Shown: positions 25,650-35,386, counted from the first letter of the stretch. The stretch is DNA of 64,000 nt from Derxia lacustris (GCF_002105195.1 NZ_MUHU01000002.1:620001-684000), one strand, 5' to 3'. The notes: a model not told the origin generated them from the sequence alone. Numbers and translations: made by a program.

Positions 25650-26462
25650 ATGCGCCTTTCGGTCCTCCATGAAACGACGTACAGCTACACCGCGCCGTTC
25701 CACTATTCCATCCAGCAGCTGCGGCTCACGCCGCGGCCCTGCGCCAACCGGTCGGTGGTCGAATGGCAGCTGACCGGCCCCGTGCCGCTCAGCGCCACGC
25801 CCGATCCCTTCGACAACCCGATGCACACGCTGTCGATCACGAACCACGGTTCGAAGATCCATGTGAGCGCACGCGGGCTGGTCGAGACCACGCCGCCGCA
25901 TGACGGCCGCGTGGACGAGAAGCCCGGCCGCGGCGACTCGCCGCATCACTTCGTTTCCGCCACCCACTTCACCCAGCCCGACGAGCGCCTGCTCGACTTT
26001 GCCGCCGCCTTGCGCGACCGGCCCGGTCCGGCGGCGCTGCTCGATTTCGCCCAGCTGGTGCGCGATGCAGTGCAGTACGAGACCGGCTCCACGCATGTGG
26101 GCGTGACCGCCGCCCAGGCGCTGGCGCAGGGGCGCGGCGTGTGCCAGGACCATGCGCATGTGTTTGCCGCCGCCTGCCGCGCGCGCGGCGTGCCCTGCCG
26201 TTACGTGTCGGGCTATTTCTGCCCCGAAGGCGCGCCCGGCGAGGCCAGCCACGCCTGGGCCGAAGCCTGGGTCGAAGACCCGCTGCTGCCCGGCGGCGGC
26301 AGCTGGACCGGCATCGACGTGACCCATGCCGGTTTTGCCGGCGAGCGCCATGTGCGGCTCGCCATCGGCCGCGACTACGAATCGGCCGCGCCGATCCGCG
26401 GCATGCGCAGCGGCGGCGGCGCCGAGCGCATGCGCGTGCTGGTCCACATCACGCCGCGCTGA
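25650..26462 (+). CDS. Transglutaminase-like protein, third copy in the cluster
   Basis: A 270-aa protein with the same layout as the 22,134 gene: N-terminal beta domain (LSVLHETTYSYTAPFHYS), then Cys165 (GRGVCQDHAH), His201 (ASHAWAEAW) and Asp223 (TGIDVTH). GGGAGAG sits just before the ATG. It closes the plus-strand run; the gdhA gene converges on it 36 bases away. In many Proteobacteria this form is directly followed by the Anbu protease gene, which here lies beyond gdhA. Confidence 0.9.
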   Translation: MRLSVLHETTYSYTAPFHYSIQQLRLTPRPCANRSVVEWQLTGPVPLSATPDPFDNPMHTLSITNHGSKIHVSARGLVETTPPHDGRVDEKPGRGDSPHHFVSATHFTQPDERLLDFAAALRDRPGPAALLDFAQLVRDAVQYETGSTHVGVTAAQALAQGRGVCQDHAHVFAAACRARGVPCRYVSGYFCPEGAPGEASHAWAEAWVEDPLLPGGGSWTGIDVTHAGFAGERHVRLAIGRDYESAAPIRGMRSGGGAERMRVLVHITPR

Positions 26463-26498
26463 CGGCGCGCCGGCTGCTTCTGCCAGCCGGCGATGCGC

Positions 26499-27770
26499 TC
26501 AGGGATAGAGCCCGCGCTCCTCGCGCGCCTGCAACACCCGCGTGCAAGCCACCACGAAGGCCGCCGTGCGCAGCGGAATGCGATGGTGCTCGGCCGTCTC
26601 CCAGATCTGCCGGAAGGCGCCGGCCAGGATCTTGTCGAGCCGCAGATTGATCTCGTCCTCGGTCCAGAAGAACGAGCTGAAGTCCTGCACCCACTCGAAG
26701 TAGGACACGGTCACGCCGCCCGCATTGGCGATCACGTCGGGCACCACGGTGATGCCGCGCTCGCCGAGGATGAGATCGGCCTCGGGCGTGGTCGGGCCGT
26801 TGGCGCCCTCGATCACCACCTTGGTCGGCAGCCGCTGGGCGCGTGCCGCCGTGAGCTGGCTTTCGAGCGCGGCCGGGATCAGCACATCGCTTTCCACCTC
26901 CCAGAAGGCGTCGTCGGCGATGCGCTCGCCGCCGGCAAAGCCGCCGATGCCGCCTTTCTCGCGCAGCTCCTGCATCAGCCCGGCGATGTCGAGCCCGCCC
27001 GGGTGATAGACGGTGCCGGTGTGGTCCTGCACCGCGACGATCCTGGCGCCGTTGCCGGCAAACATCTCCGCCGCCGCCGAGCCCACATTGCCGAAGCCCT
27101 GCACCGCCACCCGCACGCCGTTCAGCTCCATGCCGAGCCGGCGCAGCGCCTCGCGGCCCACCACGAACACGCCGCGCCCGGTCGCCTTCACGCGGCCGAG
27201 CGAGCCGCCGAGCGTGAGCGGCTTGCCGGTGACCACGCCGGTCACCGTGGCGCCGACGTTCATGGAATAGGTGTCCATCATCCAGGCCATGATCTGGGCA
27301 TTGGTGTTCACGTCCGGCGCCGGAATGTCCTTGTCCGGCCCGATCACCAGGCCGATCTCGCTGGTGTAGCGGCGCGTCAGCCGCTCCAGCTCCTTGCGCG
27401 ACAGCGTCTTGGGATCGACCCGCACGCCGCCCTTGGCGCCGCCATAGGGCAGGGCGACCGCCGCGTTCTTGATCGTCATCCAGCCGGCCAGCGCCATCAC
27501 CTCGTCGAGGCAGACCTGCGGGTGATAGCGCACGCCGCCCTTGCCCGGTCCGCGCGACAGGTTGTGCTGCACGCGGTAGCCCTCGTAATGCGCAATGGTC
27601 CCGTCGTCGAGTTCGATCGCCACGTCGACGATCAGGCAGCGCTTGGGTCGGCGCAGGGTCTCGGACCAGCGCGCCAGCGGCCCCAGATAGGGCAGCACGC
27701 GGTCGACTTGCGCCAGATAGGTATGCCAGGCGCTGGTTTCGCCCGGCGGCACGAAGGACAGGTTGGACAT
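26499..27770 (-). CDS. gdhA: Glutamate dehydrogenase
   Basis: A 423-aa enzyme, the usual length of the hexameric family, interconverting glutamate and 2-oxoglutarate plus ammonia with NAD(P). Visible are the substrate region [11 protein letters not shown], the catalytic-lysine segment [13 protein letters not shown], the [19 protein letters not shown] segment and the dinucleotide fold [13 protein letters not shown]. The start at 27,770 is preceded by GAGGAG. The long frame upstream to 29,021 is chance reading through the leader. The gene splits the transglutaminase/ATP-grasp cluster from the Anbu gene and is divergent from it. The leader holds a terminator-like structure, described separately. 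Confidence 0.95.
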   Translation of the reverse strand: MSNLSFVPPGETSAWHTYLAQVDRVLPYLGPLARWSETLRRPKRCLIVDVAIELDDGTIAHYEGYRVQHNLSRGPGKGGVRYHPQVCLDEVMALAGWMTIKNAAVALPYGGAKGGVRVDPKTLSRKELERLTRRYTSEIGLVIGPDKDIPAPDVNTNAQIMAWMMDTYSMNVGATVTGVVTGKPLTLGGSLGRVKATGRGVFVVGREALRRLGMELNGVRVAVQGFGNVGSAAAEMFAGNGARIVAVQDHTGTVYHPGGLDIAGLMQELREKGGIGGFAGGERIADDAFWEVESDVLIPAALESQLTAARAQRLPTKVVIEGANGPTTPEADLILGERGITVVPDVIANAGGVTVSYFEWVQDFSSFFWTEDEINLRLDKILAGAFRQIWETAEHHRIPLRTAAFVVACTRVLQAREERGLYP

Positions 27771-27796
27771 GACTGACTCCTCTGGACCTGCAAGCT

Positions 27797-27856
27797 GCCG
27801 TCGTTCCGGCGACGGCAAAAAAAAAGCGCCCGGACGCAAAAGAGCGAACCGGGCGC
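27797..27856 (-). terminator. Terminator-like hairpin and U-run in the gdhA leader (possible attenuator)
   Basis: Read on the minus strand, GCGCCCGG (27,856-27,849) pairs with CCGGGCGC (27,833-27,826) and is followed at once by nine T (27,825-27,817), a textbook intrinsic terminator. A second perfect hairpin, GCCGTCG/CGACGGC (27,816-27,797), comes next and ends about 26 bases before the gdhA start. No minus-strand gene lies upstream that this could terminate, since anbu is divergent. It may therefore act as an attenuator of gdhA. The rest of 27,857-28,079 shows no gene. Confidence 0.55.
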
Positions 27857-28079
27857 GAACGATCCTTGGGCCTTGCGGCCGGGATCGCATCAGGAAGGCA
27901 TCAAACTGGGATTCAGGATGCGCCGGCAGCGGCGCTGCGGTTGCACCGAAAAGGCACCGGATTCGGCCGTATTTGCGCTTGCGGCAATCCGCCGGCGCGT
28001 GACGCCCCGCAAGTACACCGATGCCGCGCCGTAGAGACCGGTGGTTAAACTCAAACCCTTTTCCGCCTTCGGGACCCAC

Positions 28080-28997
28080 ATGACTTATTGCGTCGCCATG
28101 CGCCTCGACGAAGGCATCGTTTTTCTGTCCGACTCCCGCACCAATGCGGGCGTGGACCACGTCTCCACCTTCCGCAAGATGACCGTGTTCGAGCGCCCCG
28201 GCGATCGCACCATGGTCGTGATGACGGCCGGCAATCTCGCCATCAGCCAGGCCGTGCGCCAGTGGCTGCAAGAGCGCAGCACCGAGGACGGCCTCACGGT
28301 CTGGACCGCCAGGACCATGTTCGACGCGGTGCGCGTGGTGGGCGATGCGGTGCGTGCCGTTCATGAGCGCGATGCCGATCAGCTGAAGAAGTTCGGCGTG
28401 GACTTCAATTGCGCCTTCATCTTCGGCGGCCAGATCAAGGGCGAGCCGCCGCGACTGTTCCAGATTTATGCCGCCGGCAACTTCATCGAGGCAACGCCCG
28501 AGAACCCGTATTTCCAGATCGGCGAGGCCAAGTACGGCAAGCCGATCATCGACCGCATCATCAATCCGTCCACGCCGCTCGACGAGGCCGCCAAGTGCGC
28601 ACTGATCTCGATGGACTCGACGCTGCGCTCGAACATCTCGGTCGGCCTGCCGCTCGATCTGCTGGTCTACGAGGCCAACGCGCTGCGCGTGACCCGCTTC
28701 GTCCAGATCGACAACGACAACCACTACTTCCAGATGATCCACAACACCTGGGGCAAGCGGCTCCAGCAGGTGTTTGGCGAGATTCCGGATCCGACCTGGG
28801 GCGAGACCGGCTCGCGCTTCGCCCATCCCGACTACCGGCTCGGGCAGAAACATGCGGACGGCCATGCCGACCGCGAGCCCCAGCATCAGCCGCCGCGCGC
28901 GCCGCTGCCGGCCGCCCTCGCCGAAGAGGCGGCAGTGCTGGCCGAGGAGCGCATCCAGACCGTGGCGGCCGGCGGCCTGCCGCGTCAGGCGCAGTAG
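28080..28997 (+). CDS. anbu: Anbu: proteasome-type protease (ancestral beta-subunit family)
   Basis: A 305-aa Ntn-hydrolase of the Anbu family. After removal of Met1 the nucleophile is Thr2 ([20 protein letters not shown]), followed by the family's FRKM and [18 protein letters not shown] segments and [19 protein letters not shown]. Known members are longer than HslV and form open helical or ring-like assemblies. The start at 28,080 is fixed by the need for Thr at position 2; an in-frame upstream start (28,041) would bury it. The C-terminal 60 residues are Pro/Ala-rich. Anbu is usually linked with the alpha-E, ATP-grasp and transglutaminase genes, as here. Confidence 0.92.
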   Translation: MTYCVAMRLDEGIVFLSDSRTNAGVDHVSTFRKMTVFERPGDRTMVVMTAGNLAISQAVRQWLQERSTEDGLTVWTARTMFDAVRVVGDAVRAVHERDADQLKKFGVDFNCAFIFGGQIKGEPPRLFQIYAAGNFIEATPENPYFQIGEAKYGKPIIDRIINPSTPLDEAAKCALISMDSTLRSNISVGLPLDLLVYEANALRVTRFVQIDNDNHYFQMIHNTWGKRLQQVFGEIPDPTWGETGSRFAHPDYRLGQKHADGHADREPQHQPPRAPLPAALAEEAAVLAEERIQTVAAGGLPRQAQ

Positions 28998-29019
28998 GCC
29001 GGCCGAGGCGGTGGGCGTC

Positions 29020-29817
29020 ATGGTCTGCCTCGCCCAGCTGTCCGATCTGCATGTGGCCGCGCGGCCCTTGCAGGGCGTGGTCGACAGTGCGGCGCTGGCG
29101 CGTGCCGCCGTCGCCGCCGTGCTGCGCGCCGAGGCTCAGCCCACCGCCTGCGTGCTCACCGGCGATCTGGTCGATGCCGGCGATGTCGCGAGCTATCGGC
29201 TGCTGGCCGAGCTGATCGCGCCGCTGGAGGCGCGCATGGCGGTCTATCTGCTGCCCGGCAACCACGATGCGCGGGCACCGTTGCGCGCGGTGTTCGGCCG
29301 GCACGGCTATCTGCCGGCGACCGGGCGCCTCGACTATTGCGTGGACCTGGGCGGCGTGGCGCTGATTGCGCTCGACAGTCTGGTGGAGGGCAGCGGCCAC
29401 GGCGCGCTCGATGCCGCCACGCTCGACTGGCTCGATGCCACGCTGGCCGCCACGCCGGCGCGACCGGCCATCGTCGCGCTGCACCATCCGCCGTTTGCCA
29501 CCGGCATCGGCTTCATGGACCGGCTCGGGCTCCGCGACGGCGCGGCGGCGCTCCAGGCCATCGTGGCGCGCCATCCGCAGGTGCTGCGCGTGATCTGCGG
29601 CCATGTGCATCGCGCCATCGCCGTGGGCTGGGCCGGGCGCATCGGCATGACGGCGCCGTCCACCGCCCAGCAGATTCCCTTCGATCCGGCCGCCGGTGCG
29701 CGCGAAGCCTTTGTGCTTGAGCCGCCCGGCTGGCTGCTGCATCGCTGGGATGGCGCCACGCTCCAGACGGCAGTGCTGCCGGTGGAGCGCAGCGCCGGGC
29801 CGATCGATTACGCCTGA
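29020..29817 (+). CDS. Calcineurin-like phosphodiesterase (CpdA/GpdQ type)
   Basis: A 265-aa metallophosphoesterase with all metal-binding motifs in order: [30 protein letters not shown] and CGHVHRA. This set is typical of the cAMP phosphodiesterase CpdA and glycerophosphodiesterase GpdQ group, so substrate cannot be decided between cyclic nucleotides and glycerophosphodiesters. The gene begins 22 bases after anbu. A GTG at 29,011 is an alternative start. It is convergent with bdhA. Confidence 0.85.
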   Translation: MVCLAQLSDLHVAARPLQGVVDSAALARAAVAAVLRAEAQPTACVLTGDLVDAGDVASYRLLAELIAPLEARMAVYLLPGNHDARAPLRAVFGRHGYLPATGRLDYCVDLGGVALIALDSLVEGSGHGALDAATLDWLDATLAATPARPAIVALHHPPFATGIGFMDRLGLRDGAAALQAIVARHPQVLRVICGHVHRAIAVGWAGRIGMTAPSTAQQIPFDPAAGAREAFVLEPPGWLLHRWDGATLQTAVLPVERSAGPIDYA

Positions 29818-29835
29818 CCGGCCCCGTCGCGCGGC

Positions 29836-30633
29836 TTACTGCGCGACCCAGCCGCCATCGACGTTGTAGGCCACGCCGCGAATCTGCGCCGCCGCATCGC
29901 TGCACAGGAACACCGCCAGCCCGCCGAGCTGCTCCGGCGTCACGAATTCGAGCGACGGCTGCTTCTCGCCGAGCAGATCGCGCTTGGCCTGCTCGATCGT
30001 CTTGCCTTCGGCGGCGGCGCGCGCATCGATCTGCTTTTGCACCAGCGGCGTCAGCACCCAGCCCGGGCAGATCGCGTTGCAGGTGATCGGCAGCTGGGCG
30101 GTTTCGAGCGCCACCACCTTGGTCAGGCCGATCACGCCATGCTTGGCCGCCACATAGGCCGACTTCTGCGCGCTGCCCACCAGCCCGTGCGCCGACGCGA
30201 TGTTGATGATGCGGCCCCAGCCGCGCGCCTTCATGCCCGGCAGCGCCGCCTTGATGGCGTGGAAGTTGGACGACAGGTTGATCGCGATGATCGCGTCCCA
30301 CTTCTCGTCCGGAAACTCGTCGACCGGCGCCACATGCTGGATGCCGGCGTTGTTCACCACGATGTCGAGGCTGCCGAGCTTGTCCTGCGCATGCTTGACC
30401 AGCGCCGCGATCTCGGCCGGCTTGCTGATGTCGGCGCCGTGGAACTCGGTGCGCACGCCGAACTTCTCGGCGGTTTCGCGGCGCAGCGCCTCGATCGCGG
30501 CCGGATCGCCGAAGCCGTTGAAGACGATGTCCGCGCCCTCGGCCGCCAGCGAATGCGCAATGCCCAGGCCGATGCCCGACGTGGAACCCGTGACCAGTGC
30601 AACCTTGCCCTTGAGGCTAGTGTTCAAAGCCAT
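29836..30633 (-). CDS. bdhA: D-3-hydroxybutyrate dehydrogenase
   Basis: A 265-aa short-chain dehydrogenase that oxidises 3-hydroxybutyrate to acetoacetate with NAD, part of polyhydroxybutyrate use. Seen are the nucleotide motif TGSTSGIG (15-22), NNAG at about 94-97, Ser147 and the Tyr160-x3-Lys164 pair (YVAAKHG). The segments GIQHVAPVDEFP and ICPGWVLTPLVQKQI are characteristic of this enzyme rather than of generic reductases. It is divergent from the alpha/beta hydrolase gene with a 90-base gap. Confidence 0.92.
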   Translation of the reverse strand: MALNTSLKGKVALVTGSTSGIGLGIAHSLAAEGADIVFNGFGDPAAIEALRRETAEKFGVRTEFHGADISKPAEIAALVKHAQDKLGSLDIVVNNAGIQHVAPVDEFPDEKWDAIIAINLSSNFHAIKAALPGMKARGWGRIINIASAHGLVGSAQKSAYVAAKHGVIGLTKVVALETAQLPITCNAICPGWVLTPLVQKQIDARAAAEGKTIEQAKRDLLGEKQPSLEFVTPEQLGGLAVFLCSDAAAQIRGVAYNVDGGWVAQ

Positions 30634-30722
30634 TGCCGCCTTCTCCTGAAGTCTTACAGTGGATCGATCTCGCGCAAGCGAAGCTCGCCTGCGAAGTCAA
30701 CCATCCGATTCTAGGCAGACCC

Positions 30723-31607
30723 ATGACCGCCATCGAACAACCGCGTTTCAATTCGGTTCAATGTCTTTCCCCAGTGGGCCTGCATCGCATGGCCTGGACC
30801 GAATGGGGCGACGCGGCCAATCCGCGCGTGGCGCTGTGCGTGCACGGTCTCACCCGCGTCGGGCGCGACTTCGACCGGCTGGCCCGGGCGCTGGCGGCCG
30901 ACTACCGCGTGGTCTGCCCCGACATCGTCGGGCGCGGCGCCAGCGGCTGGCTGGCCGAGGCGCCCGGCGCGGCCCAGCACTACGCCGTGCCGCAATACGT
31001 CGCCGACTGCATCTCGCTGCTGGCGCGCCTCGATGCGCAGACCGTGCATTGGGTCGGCACCAGCATGGGCGGGCTGATCGGCATGGCGCTCGCGGCGCTG
31101 CCCGGCAATCCCATCGCGCGCCTGGTGCTCAACGACGTCGGCGCGGTGCTGCCGCTCGATGCGCTGCGCCGCATCGGCAACTACGTGGGCCTGCCGCTGC
31201 GCTTTGCCAGCTTCGACGAGGGCGTGGCCTATGTGCGCAGCGTGGCCGCGCCCTTCGGCCCGCACAGCGACGACGAATGGCGCGAGCTGGGCGGCAATGT
31301 GCTGGCGCGCGACGGCGAGCAATGGCGCCTGCACTACGACCCGCGCATCGGCGAGGCCTTCCGCCAGATCGCGTCCGAGGGCGAGGCGACCGAGCTGCCG
31401 CTCTGGGCCGTGTACGACGCCATCCGCTGCCCGACGCTCGTGCTGCGCGGCGCCGACTCCGACCTGCTCTCGGCCGCCACCTGCGCCGCCATGGCCGAGC
31501 GCGGCCCGCGCGCCCGCACCGTGGAATTTGCCGGCATCGGCCATGCGCCGACCTTGATGCACGCCGACCAGATCGCGGCGGTGCGCGGCTTTCTGCTGGC
31601 TGACTGA
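30723..31607 (+). CDS. Alpha/beta hydrolase
   Basis: A 294-aa alpha/beta-hydrolase-fold protein: oxyanion region CVHGLTRVGRDFDRL, nucleophile Ser114 in VGTSMGGLIG, an acidic residue in LRGADSDLLS and the catalytic His in GIGHAPTL. No signal peptide. The nearest known relatives in Burkholderiales are annotated simply as hydrolases, sometimes linked to hydroxybutyrate metabolism; being divergent from bdhA fits a role with hydroxybutyrate esters, but this is inference. The start ATG 30,723 was chosen because homology begins close after it; the open frame extends back to 30,633. Confidence 0.85.
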   Translation: MTAIEQPRFNSVQCLSPVGLHRMAWTEWGDAANPRVALCVHGLTRVGRDFDRLARALAADYRVVCPDIVGRGASGWLAEAPGAAQHYAVPQYVADCISLLARLDAQTVHWVGTSMGGLIGMALAALPGNPIARLVLNDVGAVLPLDALRRIGNYVGLPLRFASFDEGVAYVRSVAAPFGPHSDDEWRELGGNVLARDGEQWRLHYDPRIGEAFRQIASEGEATELPLWAVYDAIRCPTLVLRGADSDLLSAATCAAMAERGPRARTVEFAGIGHAPTLMHADQIAAVRGFLLAD

Positions 31608-31650
31608 TGCGACAATCCCGCCCCTTTTCACTCCCCGGGGGGAACACAGC

Positions 31651-32004
31651 ATGAGCGAACTCAAGCGCTTTCACGTCGGCGCACGCCTGTCGGAAATGAC
31701 CGTCTACAACGGCGTCGCCTATCTGGCCGGCCAGGTCGCCGCCGATGGCAGCCAGGACATCACCGGTCAGGCCACGCAGGTGCTGGCCGCCATCGACGCG
31801 CTGCTGGCCGAAGCCGGCACCGACAAGTCGCGGCTGCTGCAAGTCGTCATCTACCTCAAGGATCTGGCCGACTTCCCGGCGCTGAATGCGGTGTGGGACG
31901 GCTGGATCGTGCCGGGCAGCACGCCGCCGCGCGCCACCGTCAAGGCCGAACTGGCCAAGCCCGAATGGCGGGTGGAAATCGTCTGCACCGCCGCCGTCAA
32001 CTGA
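31651..32004 (+). CDS. RidA family enamine/imine deaminase
   Basis: A 117-aa protein of the RidA (YjgF) family. Members hydrolyse reactive enamine or imine intermediates made by PLP enzymes. The pattern VAYLAGQVAADGSQDITGQA, VVIYLKDLADFPALNAVWD and the conserved PPRATVKAEL arginine are seen. This is the shorter YoaB-like subtype. GGGGGG(A) before the ATG serves as ribosome binding site. The gene lies 43 bases after the hydrolase gene and may be cotranscribed. Confidence 0.9.
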   Translation: MSELKRFHVGARLSEMTVYNGVAYLAGQVAADGSQDITGQATQVLAAIDALLAEAGTDKSRLLQVVIYLKDLADFPALNAVWDGWIVPGSTPPRATVKAELAKPEWRVEIVCTAAVN

Positions 32005-32014
32005 GCGGCGGCCG

Positions 32015-32848
32015 TCAGCTGGCTGCGCAGCCGGGCCTGAAATAGGCGTCGAACAGCGCGGCCAGATGCGGGAAGGCGTCGCGCAGCCGCGCCGGCGTCA
32101 CGAAGTAGGCCTCGGTGGCCACGGCAAAGAATTCGGCCGGGCTGTCGGCGGCATAGGCGTCGAGCGGCAGTTCGCGCTCGTAGATCGCGCGGCCGGCGTC
32201 GCTTTCGGGGTCGATGTCGCGCGGAAAGCGCTGTTCCAGATCGTCGAGCGCCCAGCAGAAGGCTTCATGCGCGGCGTCGAGTTCGCCGATCCAGTCGTCG
32301 GGATCGATGCCGGCATGCAGCGCCGGATCGAAGGCCGGCACGCCGTCGGCGATGCCGCCGTTGCGCAGGTCGAGCTTGTGCGCGAATTCATGGATGACCG
32401 GCGCGTAGGCTGGGCCGTCGCTGCGGCCGGCGCCGCGTTCCACCTCGGCCCAGCCGAGCACGACCGGACCGCCGGCCATGGTTTCGCCGGCGCGCGCGCC
32501 GCTGTCGTCATGCACCAGGCCGAATTCGTCGGCCACTTCGCGCCGCACCAGGAATTCGCCCGGATAGACGACGATTTCGCTGAACTCGTCATAGGCCTGC
32601 GGTCCCAGATGCAGCACCGGCAGCGCGGCCTGCATGGCGATGGCCGCGCGCGCGAAGTCGTCGAGCGCCAGGTCGTGTACCGGGGTGATGGCCTTGTCTT
32701 CGAGGAAGTCGGCCGCAAGTCGCGCCAGCTGGTCGGCGTCGGCGCGGTCGGGCAGGGCCAGGAAGGGAAAGGCCGCGACGACCGCATCGCGCAGGCCGGC
32801 GGGCAGGGTGGTCGGTTCGCGGCGGGCTCGGGGCCACCAGTTGAACAT
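32015..32848 (-). CDS. mtfA: MtfA family zinc peptidase
   Basis: A 277-aa M90-family metallopeptidase. The zinc motif HEFAHKLD is at residues 153-160 and a downstream Glu segment (SPAEFFAVATEAYF) completes the site. In enterobacteria MtfA binds the repressor Mlc and so affects glucose uptake; in other Proteobacteria it is an aminopeptidase of unclear role. It is convergent with ridA (10-base gap) and divergent from relA across a 255-base region with a long inverted repeat. Confidence 0.9.
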   Translation of the reverse strand: MFNWWPRARREPTTLPAGLRDAVVAAFPFLALPDRADADQLARLAADFLEDKAITPVHDLALDDFARAAIAMQAALPVLHLGPQAYDEFSEIVVYPGEFLVRREVADEFGLVHDDSGARAGETMAGGPVVLGWAEVERGAGRSDGPAYAPVIHEFAHKLDLRNGGIADGVPAFDPALHAGIDPDDWIGELDAAHEAFCWALDDLEQRFPRDIDPESDAGRAIYERELPLDAYAADSPAEFFAVATEAYFVTPARLRDAFPHLAALFDAYFRPGCAAS

Positions 32849-32885
32849 GTCGGTTCGAGGCGAGTGCTGGGACGTCCGAGTATCG

Positions 32886-32921
32886 CCGTGACCGCGGGCC
32901 GCGCATCGGCGTCGGTCACGG
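32886..32921. repeat. 9-bp perfect inverted repeat between mtfA and relA
   Basis: CCGTGACCG (32,886-32,894) and CGGTCACGG (32,913-32,921) form a perfect inverted repeat with an 18-base spacer, 38 bases before the mtfA start. No T-run follows on either strand, so an operator or a structured leader is more likely than a terminator. The rest of 32,849-33,103 shows no gene. Confidence 0.4.
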
Positions 32922-33103
32922 ACTGCGGCTGGACGGTGGCTGGCGCGGGCCGATACGGATCGCGCGCCCGGTCAAAGGCACGTAAACAGCCCGGGAATTG
33001 CGGACCTTGGTCCGTGTTTCGCTTGCAGCAAGCGCAGTGGCGCCCCGGTCGTGGGGCGTGGCGGTCGGCAGTCGCCCCAGGGTGACGCGGCCGGGAGATG
33101 AAG

Positions 33104-35386
33104 ATGGTGTATGTGGCGCAAAGCCGGCCGGCCGCACTCAGCGGCGAGGCGGCGAACGATGCGGCCGATCAGGCATTGATCGCCGAGGCGCTGGCCTGCG
33201 CCGAGCGCGCCTACGGCGAGCGTCATGCGCCGACCGGCGAGCGCGTGGCCGACCATGCGCGCGAGCTGTCGAGCATCCTCGCCGGGCTGCGCACCGACCG
33301 CGCCACCCAGCTTGCGGCGGTGCTCTACGGCACCACCGACGCCGACCGTGCCGAGCATCCGCTGCCCGAGGACAGCATCGCGGCGCGTTTCGGCAGCGAT
33401 GTGCTGGGCATGGTGCGCGGAATCGTGCAGCTCATGCGCGTGACCGAGCTGGCGCGCGACATGACCGCGCTGCGCGAAGGCGCCGAGGCCAACAAGCGCG
33501 ACCGCGAGCTGGAGCACAACCGCCAGGCCGAGGCGCTGCGCAAGATGCTGCTGGCGATGGTCGGCGACCTGCGCGTGGTGCTGGTGCGGCTGGCGTCGCG
33601 GCTGCGCACGCTGCGCTTCTTCGCCGACAACAAGGATCGCGCCGATTGCGGCACGCCCGAGCAGCGCCGCCTGTATGCCGAGGAGACGATGGAGCTGTAT
33701 GCGCCGCTCGCCAACCGGCTCGGCATCTGGCAGCTCAAGTGGGAGATGGAAGACCTCGCGTTCCGCTTCATCGAGCCCGAGATCTACAAGCGCATCGCCA
33801 AGGAACTGGAGGAAAAGCGCGTCGAGCGCGAGGCCTTCATCACCAGCGCCATCGCGCGGCTGCGCAGCGAGATGAAGGCGTCGGGCATCGTCGCCGAGGT
33901 GAGCGGCCGGCCGAAACACATCTACAGCATCTGGAACAAGATGCGTGGCAAGGGGCTCGACTTCGGCGGGCTCTACGACGTGCGCGCGTTTCGCGTCATC
34001 ACCGACGACATCAAGGATTGCTACACGGTGCTCGGCATCGTGCACAACCTGTGGCAGCCGATTCCCAAGGAGTTCGACGACTACATCTCGCGGCCCAAGG
34101 CCAACGGCTACCAGTCGCTGCACACCGTGGTGGTGGCCGACGACGGCAAGCCCTTCGAGGTGCAGATCCGCACGCGCGAGATGCATCAGTTCGCCGAGTA
34201 CGGTGTCGCCGCGCACTGGCGCTACAAGGAAGCCGGCAACCGCAGCGAGACCGCCGGCAGCGCCTACGACCAGAAGATCGCCTGGATCCGCCAACTGTTC
34301 GCGTGGAAGAACGAGGTTGCGCGCGAGGGCGGTGAGGAGGCGGTCGAGAAGCGCTTCGACGCCGAGGAATGGGCTGATCGGCTCAAGTCGGGCGCGGTCG
34401 ACGACCGCATCTACGTGCTCACGCCGCAGGCGCGCGTGATCGATCTACCGGCCGGTTCCACGCCGATCGACTTCGCCTACCACCTGCATTCCGACCTGGG
34501 CCATCGCTGCCGTGGCGCGCGCGTGGACGGCGCGATGGTGCCGCTCAACACCGCGCTGCGCACCGGGCAGACGGTCGAGATCATCGCCGGCAAGAACATC
34601 GGCGCCGGGCCGTCGCGCGACTGGCTCAATCCCAATCTGGGCTATCTGGCCAGCAGCCGCGCGCGCACCAAGGTGCGGGCATGGTTCAACTCGGTCGAGC
34701 AGGAAACGACGATGCTGGCCGGTCGCGCCCGCATCGAGCGCGAGTTGCAGCGGCTCGGGCGCACGGCGGTGTCGCTCGACGAAGTGGCGAGCGGTCTGGG
34801 CTACGGCAAGCCGGACGATCTGTTCACTGCCGCCGCGCGCGACGATTTCAATCTGCGCCAGATCGAGGCGCTGTTCGAGGAGCCGCAGGACGAGCCCGAG
34901 CTGCATCCGGCGCGCATCGGTCGCGGCAAGGCCGATGTGACCAAGAGCGGCGTGCTCGTCGTCGGCATCGACAAGCTGCTCACGCAGCTGGCCAAGTGCT
35001 GCAAGCCGGCGCCGCCCGACGCGATCATGGGCTTCGTCACGCGCGGCAAGGGCGTGTCGATCCACCGCGACGACTGCCTCAACTTCCTCGCGATGGCCGA
35101 GCGTCATCCCGAGCGCGTGATCGAGACGCAATGGGGGACGGGGCCGAGCAACACCGTGTTCCCGGTCGATGTGTTCGTGCTGGCCAACGACCGCCAGGGC
35201 CTGCTGCGCGACATTTCGGATGTGTTCGCGCGCGAGCGCATCAACGTGATCGGCGTGAACACGCAGAGCGCGCGCGAGCATGCGCGCATGCAATTCACCG
35301 CAGAAATCGCCGATTCAGCCGCGCTCACCAAGGCGCTGAATCTGATTCGCGATGTGCCGGGTGTGATGGAAGCGCGACGGAAATGA
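33104..35386 (+). CDS. relA: RelA: GTP pyrophosphokinase, (p)ppGpp synthetase I
   Basis: A 760-aa RSH protein of full length: N-terminal pseudo-hydrolase domain, synthetase domain (FGGLYDVRAFRVITDDIKDC, DDYISRPKANGYQSLHTVV), TGS domain (IYVLTPQARVIDLPAGSTPI), zinc-finger region (KCCKPAPPDAIMGFVTRGKG) and C-terminal ACT domain. The HD-x-x-ED hydrolase motif is missing where expected, as in monofunctional RelA. It makes the stringent-response alarmone when uncharged tRNA is on the ribosome. ATG 33,104 is chosen over 33,098 because CGGGAG is then seven to eight bases upstream. Confidence 0.95.
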   Translation: MVYVAQSRPAALSGEAANDAADQALIAEALACAERAYGERHAPTGERVADHARELSSILAGLRTDRATQLAAVLYGTTDADRAEHPLPEDSIAARFGSDVLGMVRGIVQLMRVTELARDMTALREGAEANKRDRELEHNRQAEALRKMLLAMVGDLRVVLVRLASRLRTLRFFADNKDRADCGTPEQRRLYAEETMELYAPLANRLGIWQLKWEMEDLAFRFIEPEIYKRIAKELEEKRVEREAFITSAIARLRSEMKASGIVAEVSGRPKHIYSIWNKMRGKGLDFGGLYDVRAFRVITDDIKDCYTVLGIVHNLWQPIPKEFDDYISRPKANGYQSLHTVVVADDGKPFEVQIRTREMHQFAEYGVAAHWRYKEAGNRSETAGSAYDQKIAWIRQLFAWKNEVAREGGEEAVEKRFDAEEWADRLKSGAVDDRIYVLTPQARVIDLPAGSTPIDFAYHLHSDLGHRCRGARVDGAMVPLNTALRTGQTVEIIAGKNIGAGPSRDWLNPNLGYLASSRARTKVRAWFNSVEQETTMLAGRARIERELQRLGRTAVSLDEVASGLGYGKPDDLFTAAARDDFNLRQIEALFEEPQDEPELHPARIGRGKADVTKSGVLVVGIDKLLTQLAKCCKPAPPDAIMGFVTRGKGVSIHRDDCLNFLAMAERHPERVIETQWGTGPSNTVFPVDVFVLANDRQGLLRDISDVFARERINVIGVNTQSAREHARMQFTAEIADSAALTKALNLIRDVPGVMEARRK

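Noticed and set aside
27771..29021. The long upstream extension of the gdhA frame (840 codons in all)
   Set aside because: Homology to glutamate dehydrogenase begins at the ATG at 27,770; the extension crosses a terminator-like structure and is antisense to anbu.
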